NCBI GenBank assembly: GCA_030411725.1
Contig: MU839830.1
Coordinates: 1,922,001-1,986,000, forward strand
Origin: Echria macrotheca
Taxonomy: Eukaryota; Ascomycota; Sordariomycetes; Sordariales; Schizotheciaceae
Length of the DNA stretch: 64,000 nt
Direction of reading: 5' to 3'
The notes beneath the pieces are model-generated. The model ran no database searches. It was not told where the DNA came from and saw only the letters and a program-made list of their open reading frames with translations. Positions 1 through 11,228 of this stretch are shown one piece after another. The stretch's first letter is position 1. The number at the start of each line of letters is the position of its first letter. The position numbers and the translations under genes were made by a program.

Positions 1-3000
1 GGAAAAACGTGGGGGGTCGACATGGCGCAGGCGGATCCGCCAGCCAGCTGGGTCCGCAGGCCGCACACCGGTCCCGATGTGCCCAGAGTCCCGATGTATC
101 CTGTCTCCAGCGTCAAGCCCCCGTGGAGGTGCTGCGCGTCGGCGGGCGAGGGCGGACGACCTTGGCGGCGGGCGGTCCAGCGCAGGCGTCATCGACGCCA
201 CGCCGACACCACGGAAGCCGTTCGTGGCATCTCACAGGCCAGTTGCACTGATCACAAGAGCCGTCAGGGCCTCGCGGGCCCCTGCTGGCGCAGCTGGGCG
301 TTACTGCTTCCGGACGTCTTCGCATCGGGCGCAAGCGGCGGTGAGGCCGAGGTGGTCGATTGTCGATGTCGTCGCTGGGAGGCCGTTGTCGGTCAAGCCC
401 CGCCAAGGCCCATGACGTCCGTCGCCGAATGCAAGCTGCGCATCTGGGCCTGTGTCGGGCCAGAATTTGCAGTTTTGTCGGGCCGGGCCAATTCGATGTG
501 TCAACAGCGTGTTAGCATCAGCTAAGTCGAACTGCATCGGAAAGAATCGCCGGGTGTGAGAGCGGCAAACTTTGTCGTTTCCGGGAGCTGCATGGCTGTC
601 GTTGGGCGGGGCGAATCGAATCGGTTCGGTGGCACCTGTCCACGCAGTTTCCCCGGGTGAGCTTTCCCTTGGCCCCTGACCCCCACGAGAAGTTCGCTCC
701 AGGCGGGTCTCTCTGGCCGCGCGCTCTCCGCTCCCGGTGAAGCGATTCGACGTCGTTTTTGTCAGGGGCAAACTTCGCTGTTGCATCGCCCAGAAGCCAG
801 CCTTCGCACCGGTGTAGGGGACACGCTCGTGAGTGGTCAATGGAAGTCGCCTGTCTTTCGTTCGCCGCTAGGTCCGTGTTGGCAGCCCCCGGACTATTTC
901 CAGAACCCAGGATTCCCCAAGTCCCAGCCGGCTGGTAATGCGGTGGCTGCGGAGAAGCCCTCCAGAAGCCACTGTTAATGTTACTCATCGCCAGTCTATC
1001 CAAACATTTCGCCTAACCTTTCCCAATGGGTGTTAATCAGAGGCCCACGGATGTTAGACGCAAGAACTCTAAGAGTAGACGGCGAGGGGACACATGCAGG
1101 TCATGAATAAGATGCCATAACCAGTCCCGACGGCGATCCATGTCATCATGTTGCAAACCACAGGTGTTGGCGGCTCTGCCAGCCACGATTGGCCCATCTG
1201 CTCGCACAAAAGAGCAGCAGAATAACCGCTGACTCGCTGGTAAGCGGCTCGTGACGGTAAAAGAGATTGAATGTGCCCCCAATCCCAATCCCGCCGCGAT
1301 GATCTCCTGCAGACCGGGATCCTCACGTGAGATGAACCTGTATCGACTGGGCGTGGGGGTTTGCCTGGAGAGGGCCCGCTATTGGCTCCTCGGCGGGGCC
1401 TTCGCCCATGTCACGGGTCGTGCTCGGCACACTGCCAAAGCTGAACCTTATCTCAGAAATGAATTTGTTCTTCGCACGTTATTGTCCCGAGGATTTCAGA
1501 GGTGCATCGAGCCATGGCGAGATCCACTGTGAACTCGACCACTTACCCAAAATAGAACAACCATATTGGAAGCTATCCACAAGGCACCACACTGCGCATG
1601 AATAGGTACCTGGTCTCTGCAACTCGTATTTGTAACACCGTGAAAGCAGTGCATATATCTCCCCCACAATCATCTCGAACGCTCCGATCGTTACACGTCG
1701 GAGGCCAAACTGCGGGGTAGGGTACCCTTGTGGCTTCCGAACCTCCTCAATGTTTGGATTGGAAGGAAGATACCACGTGGGCTGGGGTTGGGTGACCGAG
1801 TGTGCTGATGGTCACCAACCGGAGCAAGGGATGGATGCTTGTTGGACGTGGCAGGTCCGCTAATGTGTTTGCCAGCGTCAGTTGACTCTCGACGTCCCAG
1901 AAAGGCTTGCCAGCAAGAATGTGCTACGTGTAGCTTCTGACTGCAAAGCATCGAAACGTGTCTACCCACCGCAGCAGACCGTTGCCAGGGACCTGGAAAA
2001 CGTGGAGGGTAACGATGGCGGTGTGGGAAGGAAAGAATCGTAATTGGACTTCTCACTGTCACTATACAGTCAACTGACAGGCCAATCAAGTCTAGGTACA
2101 TAATGCAGGACGGTCTTCGGTGTTTATATGATTTCTGAGGCTGGAAAGCGGTCCAGGGGAGAAAAGGGGTCCGACTTCAGGGGTCGTCTTGATGAGCCGA
2201 GCATCTCGACGACCCACGCCGCGGACTACAAGTCTCCCACGACCTCTACAAGGAATGTGTTATTCATGTAGGAATTGACGATGCATCATCACTTACGTCA
2301 AACTTCACGAATCTCTATTTCAAGCGCCGGCTATGACAAAATAAGACGTCATGCGGGCCGGTAGACTCCGTGGATGTCCCTCTCATTACTCAACGTCATA
2401 GATCAGAAAAGGTATGCAAGATATATACAGACGGATGCACCTATTGCACTGGCACATCGATCACACGGTATTTTTGTTTAACATTCAAAAACAGAAAGAA
2501 ACTTTCCTGTATTCAGACACCGTCTCGCCACACAAATACCGAATGCCCAAGGAGAAAAGAAACAAGAAATCGACCTAAACAGTCTGTTTCCTTCTCCCAC
2601 CCGCAACTTCGGTTTTCTACGTTAACAAAGAAAATGCATACAGAAAAGCCATGATGGCCGAGGAATAGCACCAGGCCAAAAGGAACATTCCAAGAGCGGG
2701 ATCAACACGGGCAGGCAGGGCGGTGGTATGGAGTATACGTGCCGCGCCAGACGCACGCCGCTTATGTTCCTCATAATTCCTAAATTGAAATCAAATTTTT
2801 TCCGGCCAGTCAAATAATATGTGTGTGGATTTTGATTTTCTGAATTTCTGAGCGGCGAAGAGGGGGTTTGATTGGATGCGAGGCCCGCCCCCTTGTGTGT
2901 GTACCTGAGCAGATGGGAAAGGCTAGCCCCCACGCCTTTTCTGTATACCTGCCCGAATTACCACCCGATAATGCCCGTCGGTGCGTGGACTATGTAGGGA

Positions 3001-4568
3001 CTTCTTTTTTTTTCGTATCAGCTGATGATCTGCCATTGGCATATGGGATGCTCCCACGCTTTTTTTCTGCATATTCACCGGGGCCAGAGGGTAATTGGAC
3101 GTTGAGAGTACGGAGCCGGGTTTCGAAGTCGTTCCGTGGCTTCCGTGGCGTGGCGGTGTGAGAGTCCCGGCCATGTACAATACCTACCTTATGCAGGGCA
3201 ACATGTCAACATGGAAGGTGCCGAACGGACTTTTACGGCCGTGATTGTTGGGGGAGGGGAGGGGGGCTTGTGTAGCCTCCGGAGATGTTGCGGGTTGCCT
3301 TATTTTTGCCTTATGATCTTTGAGTCCGACGGGTGTTACAGATTACCTAACTTTCGTATGATCTTTAAGCTGGCGCAGGGACTGTCACCTCTTCGGGTGC
3401 AACGGACGGAACTGGAAGTATCCCTTCGGCTTCGGCTCAGCGATGGTGGCATTCTTTCCTTCTTTTCCTTTCTTGCGAGGGTTGTTGATCCTCCCAGTCT
3501 CTTGGTGGCTTCGGAACCAGGATCCCAGAGTTGGGGTCCATCCAGGTTTATTACCCGCAAAATAGTAGAGAACTGAGTTTTATGCAGAGTGAAATATCAT
3601 CATTCAACCACTTTCAGATTGATCCCCCAATTCATTTTAGATTCCAGAGTTCTTCAATGCCCCGTGACATGCCACGTCACAACATCCGTTCCAACCACAT
3701 CGCCGAGCCTTTCGTTCGGATGGACATCCCGCGTGGGTGGCTTCATTCGGTCCACAGCGGGGGTCACGACACTCCCACGTTTTGGCAAGGCTGTGGCTTT
3801 CTATCGTATAGACAACTTCTTCTTTTGAATTGTCCCCCACCTAACAATACTTGTGGGTACCTATCTTACAGAGGACCTATCCTACACCGACAAAGTCAAT
3901 CTGATTGAGTCAGCATCAGCGTGATAGCCAGCGGTGGTGGGTACCTGATACGTCGGGTAAGAGCCGCAGAAATCTAAACATTTCCGGATCAAGATTCTTT
4001 GCATGACTAAGTGTCTATGATCGGAGGCATTTCCAGTTCATACCACTATAAGTGGGGGACCTCACCGAGATATATCGAGCAACGATGGAACAGCCCGAAA
4101 GGTGCGAAAATGTATATCCCTCATATCATCCAGACAGCGAGACGATGTACTTGCCCTAGCGCGAGGCTGAGTTGGCTCGACATCTATGGCGAGGGGCAGC
4201 GTGAAGAAAGCTGTGCTGATGTACAACTTTCCTTTTCCTGCTATCCTTGCTTGATGTTCGGATTTCAGACTGCAAACCTCACGAGAGATTGGCGACTTGC
4301 AACGCAGTAAGGCATTGGAGCCATATCAGTTACTAGGTAAAGTACCAATACGTTTTTTTTTAACTGCCCCATCCCCAAGCTCATAGATACGGGACCTCTC
4401 AGACTGATCCGATCTTCGCTTCCAAACGCCCTGCTCCGCCCTGAAAACGGCAAGTCGGAGACGTATTTACATGAAAGCATCGCCACCCTCTTTAACACAT
4501 TTCCTGGTCTTTAACTTGCGCCACCGCTATGTATAATAGCATTTATAAATTGTCGCTTTCAACGGCCT
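1..4568. other. Gene-poor interval, no gene recognised
   Basis: I see no convincing gene here. Open frames on both strands are short, overlap each other, and show neither a recognisable domain nor a consistent third-position GC bias. Candidate donor sites (for example near 1545 and 2295 on the minus strand) do not link frames into a plausible protein. Base composition is mixed, with several short T-rich runs (near 3005 and 3060). A degenerate transposon relic or non-coding transcripts cannot be excluded by eye. Confidence 0.5.
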
Positions 4569-6314
4569 TCATGCGCCGAACCTCCCCCCAGGACCCGGAA
4601 AGATCTTCTTATACTGCTGCAGCTTCGCATCAAAGCTCTCAAAAGTAGGCGTGATCGGGAGGCTCCCGCTATTCCCCGTATCCTCCGTGACCATCAGTTC
4701 CTCGTCCGGTTCGTCCGAGTCGCTCTCAATGCCCGTGTTGTCCGGCGGCGGCTCCGAGAGGCCGTCCTCGAACGCCTCCGAGACGTTCGAGTACCGCGGC
4801 TGCTGCTGCTGCTTCGCCATGAACGCGGCCAACGTCTTCTGGTGTTTGTCCGGTTTCAGGAGGCCAGCCTTTTTGCGCCGACGGTATTCCACAACCAGAT
4901 TCTCGTCTTGGATATTGGCTGCCGGCTCCCACGTCGGGTTCTGCTCGGGCGGCCAGTCGCCTTCCCACCGCACCAGGTACATGTGCACCTTCTGGCCCTT
5001 GTCGCGGATATAGCGGTCGTCGAGCAGTTCCTTAACCACCCAGACATCCTCCTCCAGATCCTCGTCTGATTCGGGTTCTGATTTCCCCCTTTTCCTCTTG
5101 CCCTTCGTCTTGGTTTTTCTGGGTGATTCTTTAGGTTTGGTTTCGGCGGTATGGTCTCGTTTCTGACCTGCTACTGCCTCTGTTGCCGAACTGGGAGTCG
5201 CCCTACGTGGTGTTGAGGGACGCGAGCTTCGTCGCGGTTGACTCAACGACGACGGCTTGGGCGTAGAGTAGTTTAATGCTTTCTTCGATGGCCCACCCAG
5301 AGATTTTGGCTTAGGCCGGGGAGGTGCACTGGACGGCGTAGACACGCCATTCTCTCCATTTTCCTTTTTTGCTGCGGATTTAGGTTGAGTTGCCTCTTCA
5401 GCTGGTCTTCCAAACGCCTGGGCCCACGCAGGATGCAACCGGGCAGCTGTGGAAGAGATACTGGAGGAAATAGATCGCGAAAGAGCCACCATGCTTGGTT
5501 TCTCGCGGGGTGGTGAGGAGGATCTGGAGTGAGACTGCACCGATTCGGTGGGCAACGGAGTAGCATCACTGGCACGTGAGGAACCGGCCTGCCCCAAGGC
5601 TGAGGTTCTAAACGAGACAGATGGTAACTGATCAACAGAGTCTCGCTCTTGATCCATGTCGTCCTCTGATCCCTCTTCCTCCATACCGGACTCATCGCTC
5701 TCGGCGCTCTGTTCCCGACCGGGTAACCCTGCGCCATCCGACTCCTCCACGTGGCTAGTCTCGCCCCCCTCTTCCTCATCAACAAACGCGCCCAGCAGCT
5801 TGCGTTTTTGCGGCGTGGATAATGAAGGTCCGGCTACGGCTTTGGCCAGGGCTATGGTGTCCTCGGTTGCGCTCACAGTGGGAGCCGGTGACTGCAAAGG
5901 CACCTTGCGAGGCCTCCCAACCCGGCCCGGGACTTTGCCCGCACCTGCGAGTCTCTTCTTCTCCTGCAGAATGAGCGCCCTTTCCGCCTCATTCCGATCC
6001 ATGTTCTTGGCCTCCCATTCTTCCAGCTCCCGGGGCGAGACATAGTCCAGCACCTTATTGCATGGGATCATGATCTTGACCGTCGGGAGGTCTGTGAAGC
6101 CCACGTGGTAGTAGAGAATCCGGCGGCTATCTTCCTTTGTATCTTTGATGGGAGGGAGGACATATTGGTCAATTATATAGGCCGTCGAATCGTGCGGGGG
6201 GAGGAGGGAGATGGGCGCGAGGGGGGGGCCCGAGCCTGGAACGTATCTCGCGACTGGCGGAACGGGGATTTCGATCTCGACCTTGCGGCGAGGACGGAGC
6301 CTTTTGTCTGGCAT
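4569..6314 (-). CDS. Chromodomain protein, possible heterochromatin factor
   Basis: The frame encodes 581 residues from the ATG at 6314. A chromodomain lies at about residues 424-482: W425, W450 in YLVRWEG and W462 in NPTWEP sit where the aromatic cage that binds methyl-lysine is expected. The N-terminal 110 residues form a separate conserved-looking segment (RRILYYHVGFTDLP, CNKVLDYVSPRELEEWE). The middle is long, acidic and Ser/Pro-rich, followed by a basic stretch (KTKGKRKRGK) just before the chromodomain, consistent with a nuclear protein. No chromoshadow domain is visible, so it is not a plain HP1. The architecture recalls fungal chromodomain adaptors such as Neurospora CDP-2 of the HCHC histone-deacetylase complex, but I cannot confirm orthology. 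The true N-terminus may lie further upstream, because the frame stays open above this ATG up to a TAG that could be a splice acceptor. Confidence 0.8.
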   Translation of the reverse strand: MPDKRLRPRRKVEIEIPVPPVARYVPGSGPPLAPISLLPPHDSTAYIIDQYVLPPIKDTKEDSRRILYYHVGFTDLPTVKIMIPCNKVLDYVSPRELEEWEAKNMDRNEAERALILQEKKRLAGAGKVPGRVGRPRKVPLQSPAPTVSATEDTIALAKAVAGPSLSTPQKRKLLGAFVDEEEGGETSHVEESDGAGLPGREQSAESDESGMEEEGSEDDMDQERDSVDQLPSVSFRTSALGQAGSSRASDATPLPTESVQSHSRSSSPPREKPSMVALSRSISSSISSTAARLHPAWAQAFGRPAEEATQPKSAAKKENGENGVSTPSSAPPRPKPKSLGGPSKKALNYSTPKPSSLSQPRRSSRPSTPRRATPSSATEAVAGQKRDHTAETKPKESPRKTKTKGKRKRGKSEPESDEDLEEDVWVVKELLDDRYIRDKGQKVHMYLVRWEGDWPPEQNPTWEPAANIQDENLVVEYRRRKKAGLLKPDKHQKTLAAFMAKQQQQPRYSNVSEAFEDGLSEPPPDNTGIESDSDEPDEELMVTEDTGNSGSLPITPTFESFDAKLQQYKKIFPGPGGRFGA

Positions 6315-6479
6315 TGCGCCTTGCTCCTGGTCGCGTGGGGGGTTGAGTCTTTTGCGCGTCGGGTTGAAGTCGCGCTACGATCGGCGCCTCGCATGTTTCG
6401 TCGCGACGCGTTTGCTCGATGGTGGTTGAGAGGAAGAACCGCAAGAAAAAAAAAAACGATAGAAAATTCGGCGCAAGCT

Positions 6480-6663
6480 CTGAAGAGATGAAATCAGAGT
6501 CGCCCTCGCCTGCGCGGCGCTCGTCGACCGCGAACCAGGCCGGATCGCAAAGCTCGTCGTCTGGACAGGTGAGGTGCTCCCGCGGGCGAATCAACTGCCC
6601 CCACCACTTTCCGGAGATATCCGCCTGAACTTCTTCCACAGGCCGCTGGTCGTCAGGTAGCAA
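6480..6663 (-). CDS. Possible upstream coding exon of the chromodomain gene
   Basis: This minus-strand stretch reads as a tryptophan-rich peptide (GKWWGQLIRPREHLTCPDD, then DPAWFAVDERR) with strong GC-ending codon use, unlike the surrounding AT-rich DNA. It has no in-frame ATG and no clear donor, so it does not stand alone. It lies 170-350 bp above the annotated ATG of the chromodomain gene in another frame, and a TAG acceptor candidate near 6378 would allow splicing into that gene. I read it as a probable 5' exon, but the junctions are unresolved. Confidence 0.35.
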
Positions 6664-7352
6664 TCAGAAAAACACTGGTTTGCAAACAGCTCGAGGGATG
6701 AAAGAAGAAAACGGAAGAGGTTGAATTATTTTGGTTAATTAAGTGAAATAATATCGCTTGGCAGCGATCGACTGGTGGCCATTATGTTCTGTATATTTCG
6801 AAAATTTGTTATAACTTTAGATGCATCATTTTCATTGCTATTATTCCGTATCACTGTATTAACAGTAAAAGAGATTTTTTTTTTTAAAAAAGAGAAAAAA
6901 TTATAAAAAAATTATCTAATTTTCAAGTTACGCGGGAGCCTGGTGAGTCATACTAAATAGGCAGGAAAGGTAATGATTACGTAACATTTTAGCCGAGCTA
7001 CCTTGTTTTATCCGTAGCGCAGTTCCGGGCGACTCGTCAGTGCTTGGAGAGCTTCTGGCTGGTCGCTTATCGCGCCTAGCTCCCCGCCGTCTGAGCTCCT
7101 AAGCGAGCGGGCGGCGTCTAGCAAGCGGTCCAAGCCGCTGAAATCCTTGGAAGGAGGAGCACGAAGCTCCCGGGGAAAGCTCAACTCCATTCCCGTCCAT
7201 CATCCCAACGCAGGTCGAGGAAGAGGATACACTCACCACAAACAGAGAGCTTGGTGAACTCTACCGTCGAAACTCCCCACTCACTCAATTCTGTTTCCTT
7301 TGCTTCTGCTTCGTCAATTCTGCAATTATAACCCCCCAAAACATCCGAGATC
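6664..7352. other. Intergenic region with AT-rich block
   Basis: The interval separates the chromodomain gene from the divergent pam17 gene. From about 6720 to 6930 it is very AT-rich, with a T-run followed directly by an A-run near 6870-6895, in sharp contrast to the GC-rich flanks. At 7008-7190 a 60-codon minus-strand frame with an ATG exists, but it has no recognisable domain and no donor before its stop; I leave it unassigned. The last 150 bp should hold the pam17 promoter. Confidence 0.5.
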
Positions 7353-8215
7353 ATGTTGACTTCAACGACAACCACGATGCTCCGCGGCGGCGTCGCCCGC
7401 TCGACTGGCGTGCTCCAGCCAATCCTCATCCGCACCACCATGTGCCCCTACTCCACGACGACGACGTCCGGACAGAAAACCGCGGCCAAACCCCGCCTGA
7501 TGCCCGCCGTCCGGCCCCTCTCCATCATGCCGACCCCGACAACCAAATGCACCGACCCCCTGACCCTCCGCTTCCGCCACCAGATGACCCAGCGCCGCCA
7601 GGCGTCCACAACCACAACCCGCCAGCCTACAGACACCGAGACAGACGCGCGCGCGGCCGAGGCAGTAGCGGCGCGGCAGGCGGCGGCGCACCCGGAGCAG
7701 GCGCTGCTGGACTGGAACACGTTCTTCCAGCTGCGCAAGACGCGGCGGCGGCTGCAGCAGGCCTTCAGCGTGGCGGGCGCGCTGGGCGGCGGCGTGGGCG
7801 GCGCGCTGTTTCTGAGCACGGGCGCGGCCGAGGCGGTGGTGGGCAAGATCCCGCTCGACCCGTTCGTGACGCTGGGGCTTATGACGTTCAGCTTCTCGGC
7901 GCTCGGCTGGCTTGTCGGTCCCGTGCTGGGGACGGTCGTGTTTAACGTCTTCAAGAGCCGGTTCAAGTCGCAGATGGCGGTCAAGGAGAGCCAGTTCTTT
8001 GCGCGCATCAAGAAGCATCGGGTTGATCCGACCTCGAGCTCTGTGCAAAATCCAGGTATGTTTTGCTCAACGAATTATGTGTATATGTGCTAATCGTACG
8101 CCGTGTAGTGCCCGACTTTTACGGTGAAAAGATCTCGAGCGTGGCTGGTTACCGCCAGTGGCTGAAGGACCAGCGGGCTTTCCTGAAGAAGCGGGGTGCC
8201 CCTTTTATACAGTAA
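7353..8215 (+). CDS. pam17: Pam17, presequence translocase motor subunit
   Basis: Two exons, 7353-8055 and 8109-8215, are joined across a 53-bp GT-AG intron to give 269 residues. Pam17 belongs to the import motor attached to the Tim23 complex of the mitochondrial inner membrane and helps drive presequence proteins into the matrix. The first 90 residues are rich in Thr, Ser and Arg and poor in acidic residues, as expected for a cleaved targeting sequence. The family core follows: DWNTFFQLRKTRRR at 120-133, then two hydrophobic spans at about 137-157 and 171-198. After the intron the C-terminus reads VPDFYGEKISSVAGYRQWL, which is characteristic of the family. The splice is certain because reading through the donor leaves the family frame within a few codons. 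Several in-frame ATGs occur early; I chose the first. Confidence 0.93.
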
Positions 8216-8522
8216 ATAAGCCTCGCTGGTGTCTGGGGTTTGTACCGGTATGGATGGACTGTGGGGAAGCTGAGCTTGGTAGTAGAACTATTGGTATGGT
8301 TGCGTAACATGAGCAACGCGTGGTGGTGATCACAGATCGTTTTCCATTTCATACATTCCGGTGTTCAGGCACTCTCCATCATGTACCATAGTGTTAGGGT
8401 ACTCCAGGACGACTAATGACAGTCTCCCCTTGCTTTATTTTCTTCTGACCGAGTCTCACAGTATTCTCTTCCGTGGCAATGGTGCTGGCGATCTTTGGCA
8501 TAGATTTACAGCTATCCTGAGC
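8216..8522. other. 3' intergenic interval between convergent pam17 and uba4
   Basis: This 307-bp stretch lies between the stop codons of two convergent genes. It presumably holds both 3' untranslated regions. I see no further gene. Confidence 0.6.
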
Positions 8523-9960
8523 TTAGACGAACGGAAAGGTCGGATCAACTTCGTCCTTCCAAGCCTTCATCCCGCCAACGATATCCATGATCTTCCTCTT
8601 CCCTCCATGATCTACACCCAGCTCCTTGAGCTTCTCAACAGTCTCCTGCGAATCCAACCCCCGCCTGCACACAACAAAGATGGGCGTATCATCCCCCAAG
8701 GCTGCCTCGGCCGGAAGGATCTGGTCCGGCGGCCCGCCATCCCTCTTGATGGCCGCCGCATTCATGAGAAATCTGCCAAACGGCACATTGATAGCGCCGT
8801 CGATAGCGCCAAACGAAAAGTGCTCCTTCTCGCGCGTGTCGATGAGCAAGTGCGCGGGTAATTCTCCTCGCGCCCGGGTCTCGTGGTATTTCGATGCCGT
8901 GATGCGGTCCTCGGGCGGAAGCGCGTGGTCCGTCGTCGGCGGACTGCAGAATGTCACGTAGTTTGGGTTTCCGGTTTTGATCCCCTCGAGCGTCAGGGTC
9001 GAGTTCTCGCCGCAGGCGAAGCAGTTCTTTCGTCGGCCGGCCATTCTAAGTGCGCGGAAGGAGTAGGGGCCTACGGCGCTCTCGAGGTCGTAGGTGTATA
9101 TTAGCAGTGTTGGTTGTTGGAGGTTTCGTTCGGGGATAGGGGCAGTAAGGTCATTTGTTGAAGACGGCGGGAGGTGCAGCGCTGAAGCGATGATCTTGAT
9201 GGCCTCGCCGGCCTGGGCGACACCCATCATGCCGACTACCGGACCCATGATGCCGGCCTCGCCACAAGAGACCATCGAGCTTGGTGGAGGCGGCTTCTTG
9301 AAGCAGCACCGGTAGCACGGCGGGTACTTCTTGTCGACGAGCCCTTGCGGAGCGGGCGGACAGTTGAGCACGATGAGCTGGCCCGACTTTTGGACGGAGG
9401 CGGCCGAGACGAGCGGTTTCCTGAGGAGCACGCAGACGTCCGAGATCAGATAGCGCGTAGCCGGGTTATCCGTGCAGTCCATGACCAGGTCGTACTGAGT
9501 AATAATGTCGGCGGCGTTCTGCGGGTCGAGATGGAAGGGGTGCGGGATGTAGTTGGGCAAAGGGTTGATGTCCTTGAGATGGGCAATGAGGCTGTCAACC
9601 TTTTTCCATCCCAGACGAGAGGTCGCGTGGCCGACTTGCCGGTGCAAGTTGGATATCTCGACCGTGTCGCCGTCGACGATGCCGATGGTCCCGACGCCAG
9701 CTCCGGCTATGTATTGGGCTGCTGGACAGCCGAGACCACCAGCTCCAATGATCAGGATCCGTGAGTTTATGAGACGCAGCTGTCCTTGTCTTCATCAGTC
9801 AGGGGCTTTAAAGGGGAGAACGGGGAAGCTTAATCTCACCGTGCTTCCCCATGCCAGGGACGATCATCTGCCGCGAGTACCGCTCGAATTCCTCGTATGT
9901 GAGACGGCGGTCATTGCTTTTCATGGGGGCGGCACTCGCCGCACCTGTATCGGCTGTCAT
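8523..9960 (-). CDS. uba4: Uba4, E1-like adenylyl- and sulfurtransferase
   Basis: Exons 9840-9960 and 8523-9784 are joined across a 55-bp intron to give 460 residues. Uba4 (MOCS3 type) activates the ubiquitin-like protein Urm1 by adenylation and thiocarboxylation; Urm1 then supplies sulfur for wobble-uridine thiolation of tRNA and modifies proteins. The start of the E1 domain reads YSRQMIVPGMGKHGQ, followed by the nucleotide-binding loop ILIIGAGGLGCPAAQY and DGDTVEISNLHRQ. Zinc-binding pairs are CYRC (about 197-200) and CFAC (about 295-298), and Cys214 in SCGEAGIMGP is the E1-type cysteine. The C-terminal rhodanese domain has LLIDTREKEHF and the active-site loop VVCRRG with Cys413. Length and order match fungal Uba4. 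The first exon fits the family exactly, which supports the ATG at 9960. Confidence 0.94.
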
Positions 9961-10248
9961 GACTGGTGTTCGTGCCGTGTAGCTAATTCAGGGGGGCATG
10001 CCTCTTCGCAAGCTCCAACCCAAACAAGCCTCCTCCGCCAGGTCGCCCTTGGTCTAAAATCAAGGCAGTTACGTTCAAGATAATTCTTGGGGATATCGTA
10101 TCGCTACTCCAAATCCACCAGATCCATGAGATAAACTCAGCTATCGAGCATAGTAAGATCTCGTTGAGAGAGTTACAGGTCCCAGGAGAGAGCCCTGCTT
10201 TGTTCGCTCATAGGGCTGAGTGAGGGACACAGCCCCGCCAACCGCAAC

Positions 10249-10692
10249 CAGCGTTCCCAACAAATCAAATCGGAACAAATCAAATCAAATCTGGGCTAGC
10301 CCAAACAAATCAAATCTCAAAAAAATCCACCCAAATCCAAATCAAATCTGGGGGTCGCTGATTTGAATCCGTATCAAATATTACCTGTTTTGGACCTGTA
10401 CTAGGCTCCTTTTGGATAGCCCCAGAAAAATACCTGGAGAGCTAGGTTTCCACCACCTTTTTGGACCCCAGGTCACGTGGTACGTCACATGGCCCGGGCG
10501 CGTAAGCAGCGCTGCTGTGCACCCCACTTGCCCTTTTGGGTCTTATCGCCTTATCGGCAGTCACGTGTGGCCTTGGCAAACAGGCAAATCGAGCCAAATC
10601 TCGGTAAATTCAAATCAAATCCTGTCAGGCTAGCCAAATCCAAATCAAATCGGGGGCCTGATTTGATTTGATTTGATTTGTTGGGAACGCTG
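10249..10692. mobile_element. hAT-type MITE, non-autonomous, 444 bp
   Basis: The element is bounded by perfect terminal inverted repeats of 23 bp that begin CAGCGTTCCCAACAAATC on each strand. It is flanked by an exact 8-bp direct repeat, accgcaac, at 10241-10248 and 10693-10700. An 8-bp target duplication and a terminus fitting the hAT pattern YARNG (CAGCG) identify the superfamily. The inner flanks carry many copies of AAATCAAATC in opposite orientations on the two sides, the kind of subterminal repeats that hAT transposases bind. No frame inside encodes a transposase, so it must have been moved in trans. The intact ends suggest a fairly recent insertion. Confidence 0.9.
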
Positions 10693-10704
10693 ACCGCAAC
10701 CCGG

Positions 10705-11016
10705 AAGGCTTGGCGCTGGTCACTTTTTGCTGGTCACTTTTTGCTGGACCTTCCGATCAGTCACGTGCGGAACTGACTACTATTAACAGCGCAACAGCAC
10801 TGTAAGGGTTGCAGATGGCCACTGTGGCCCTAAAGCGAGAAACGTATGTTCCGGCTATTTCCGACCTCGATTAAATACCGACTTCGGTAGCAAATGTGAT
10901 TGTCAGGAAGATGATGTTATATAAGGAAGCCCTTTTCCACAGAGTTAGCCATTGAGACAGGAGATTCCTCCTCATTTTGCCAAGTCTTCGAAAGGCTTGG
11001 CGCCGTCACTTTTTGC
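10705..11016 (+). repeat. Short direct repeat beside the MITE
   Basis: A roughly 25-bp sequence beginning aaggcttggcgc and ending gtcactttttgc occurs at 10705-10730 and again at 10992-11016, differing only by one or two bases in the middle. The first copy is followed at once by another tggtcactttttgc. The left copy starts 4 bp beyond the MITE target duplication. It may be a promoter motif or the remains of an older duplication. Confidence 0.6.
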
Positions 11017-11228
11017 CCCCACTGTCCACATTCCAAAGGCGGTGAAGCATTCTGCCCCCTCTGCCCCCACGTCGATCGACAGCCCCACTAAAAAGTTCAA
11101 TTCCCACCATGATGGACCTCGACGACGTTCAGCAAGAAGTGAGCTCCGCCTCTCGAGCTTTGGAACTCCCACCACATAACACAACCACCACATTCAATCA
11201 ACAACCACACCACCCACCCAACCCAAAT

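Larger units (their letters stand above)
9961..11228. other. Intergenic region carrying a MITE and short repeats
   Basis: The divergent promoter region of uba4 and slx9 is interrupted by a 444-bp transposable element (10249-10692) described separately. To its right lies a short direct repeat, also listed, and a TATATAA-like sequence near 10919. No coding frame here looks real. Confidence 0.7.

Noticed and set aside
301..840. Minus-strand frame of 179 codons near the left end
   Set aside because: No domain, no bias in codon use, and equally long frames overlap on the plus strand.
7362..8048. Arg/His-rich minus-strand frame opposite pam17
   Set aside because: Antisense shadow of a GC-rich coding exon.
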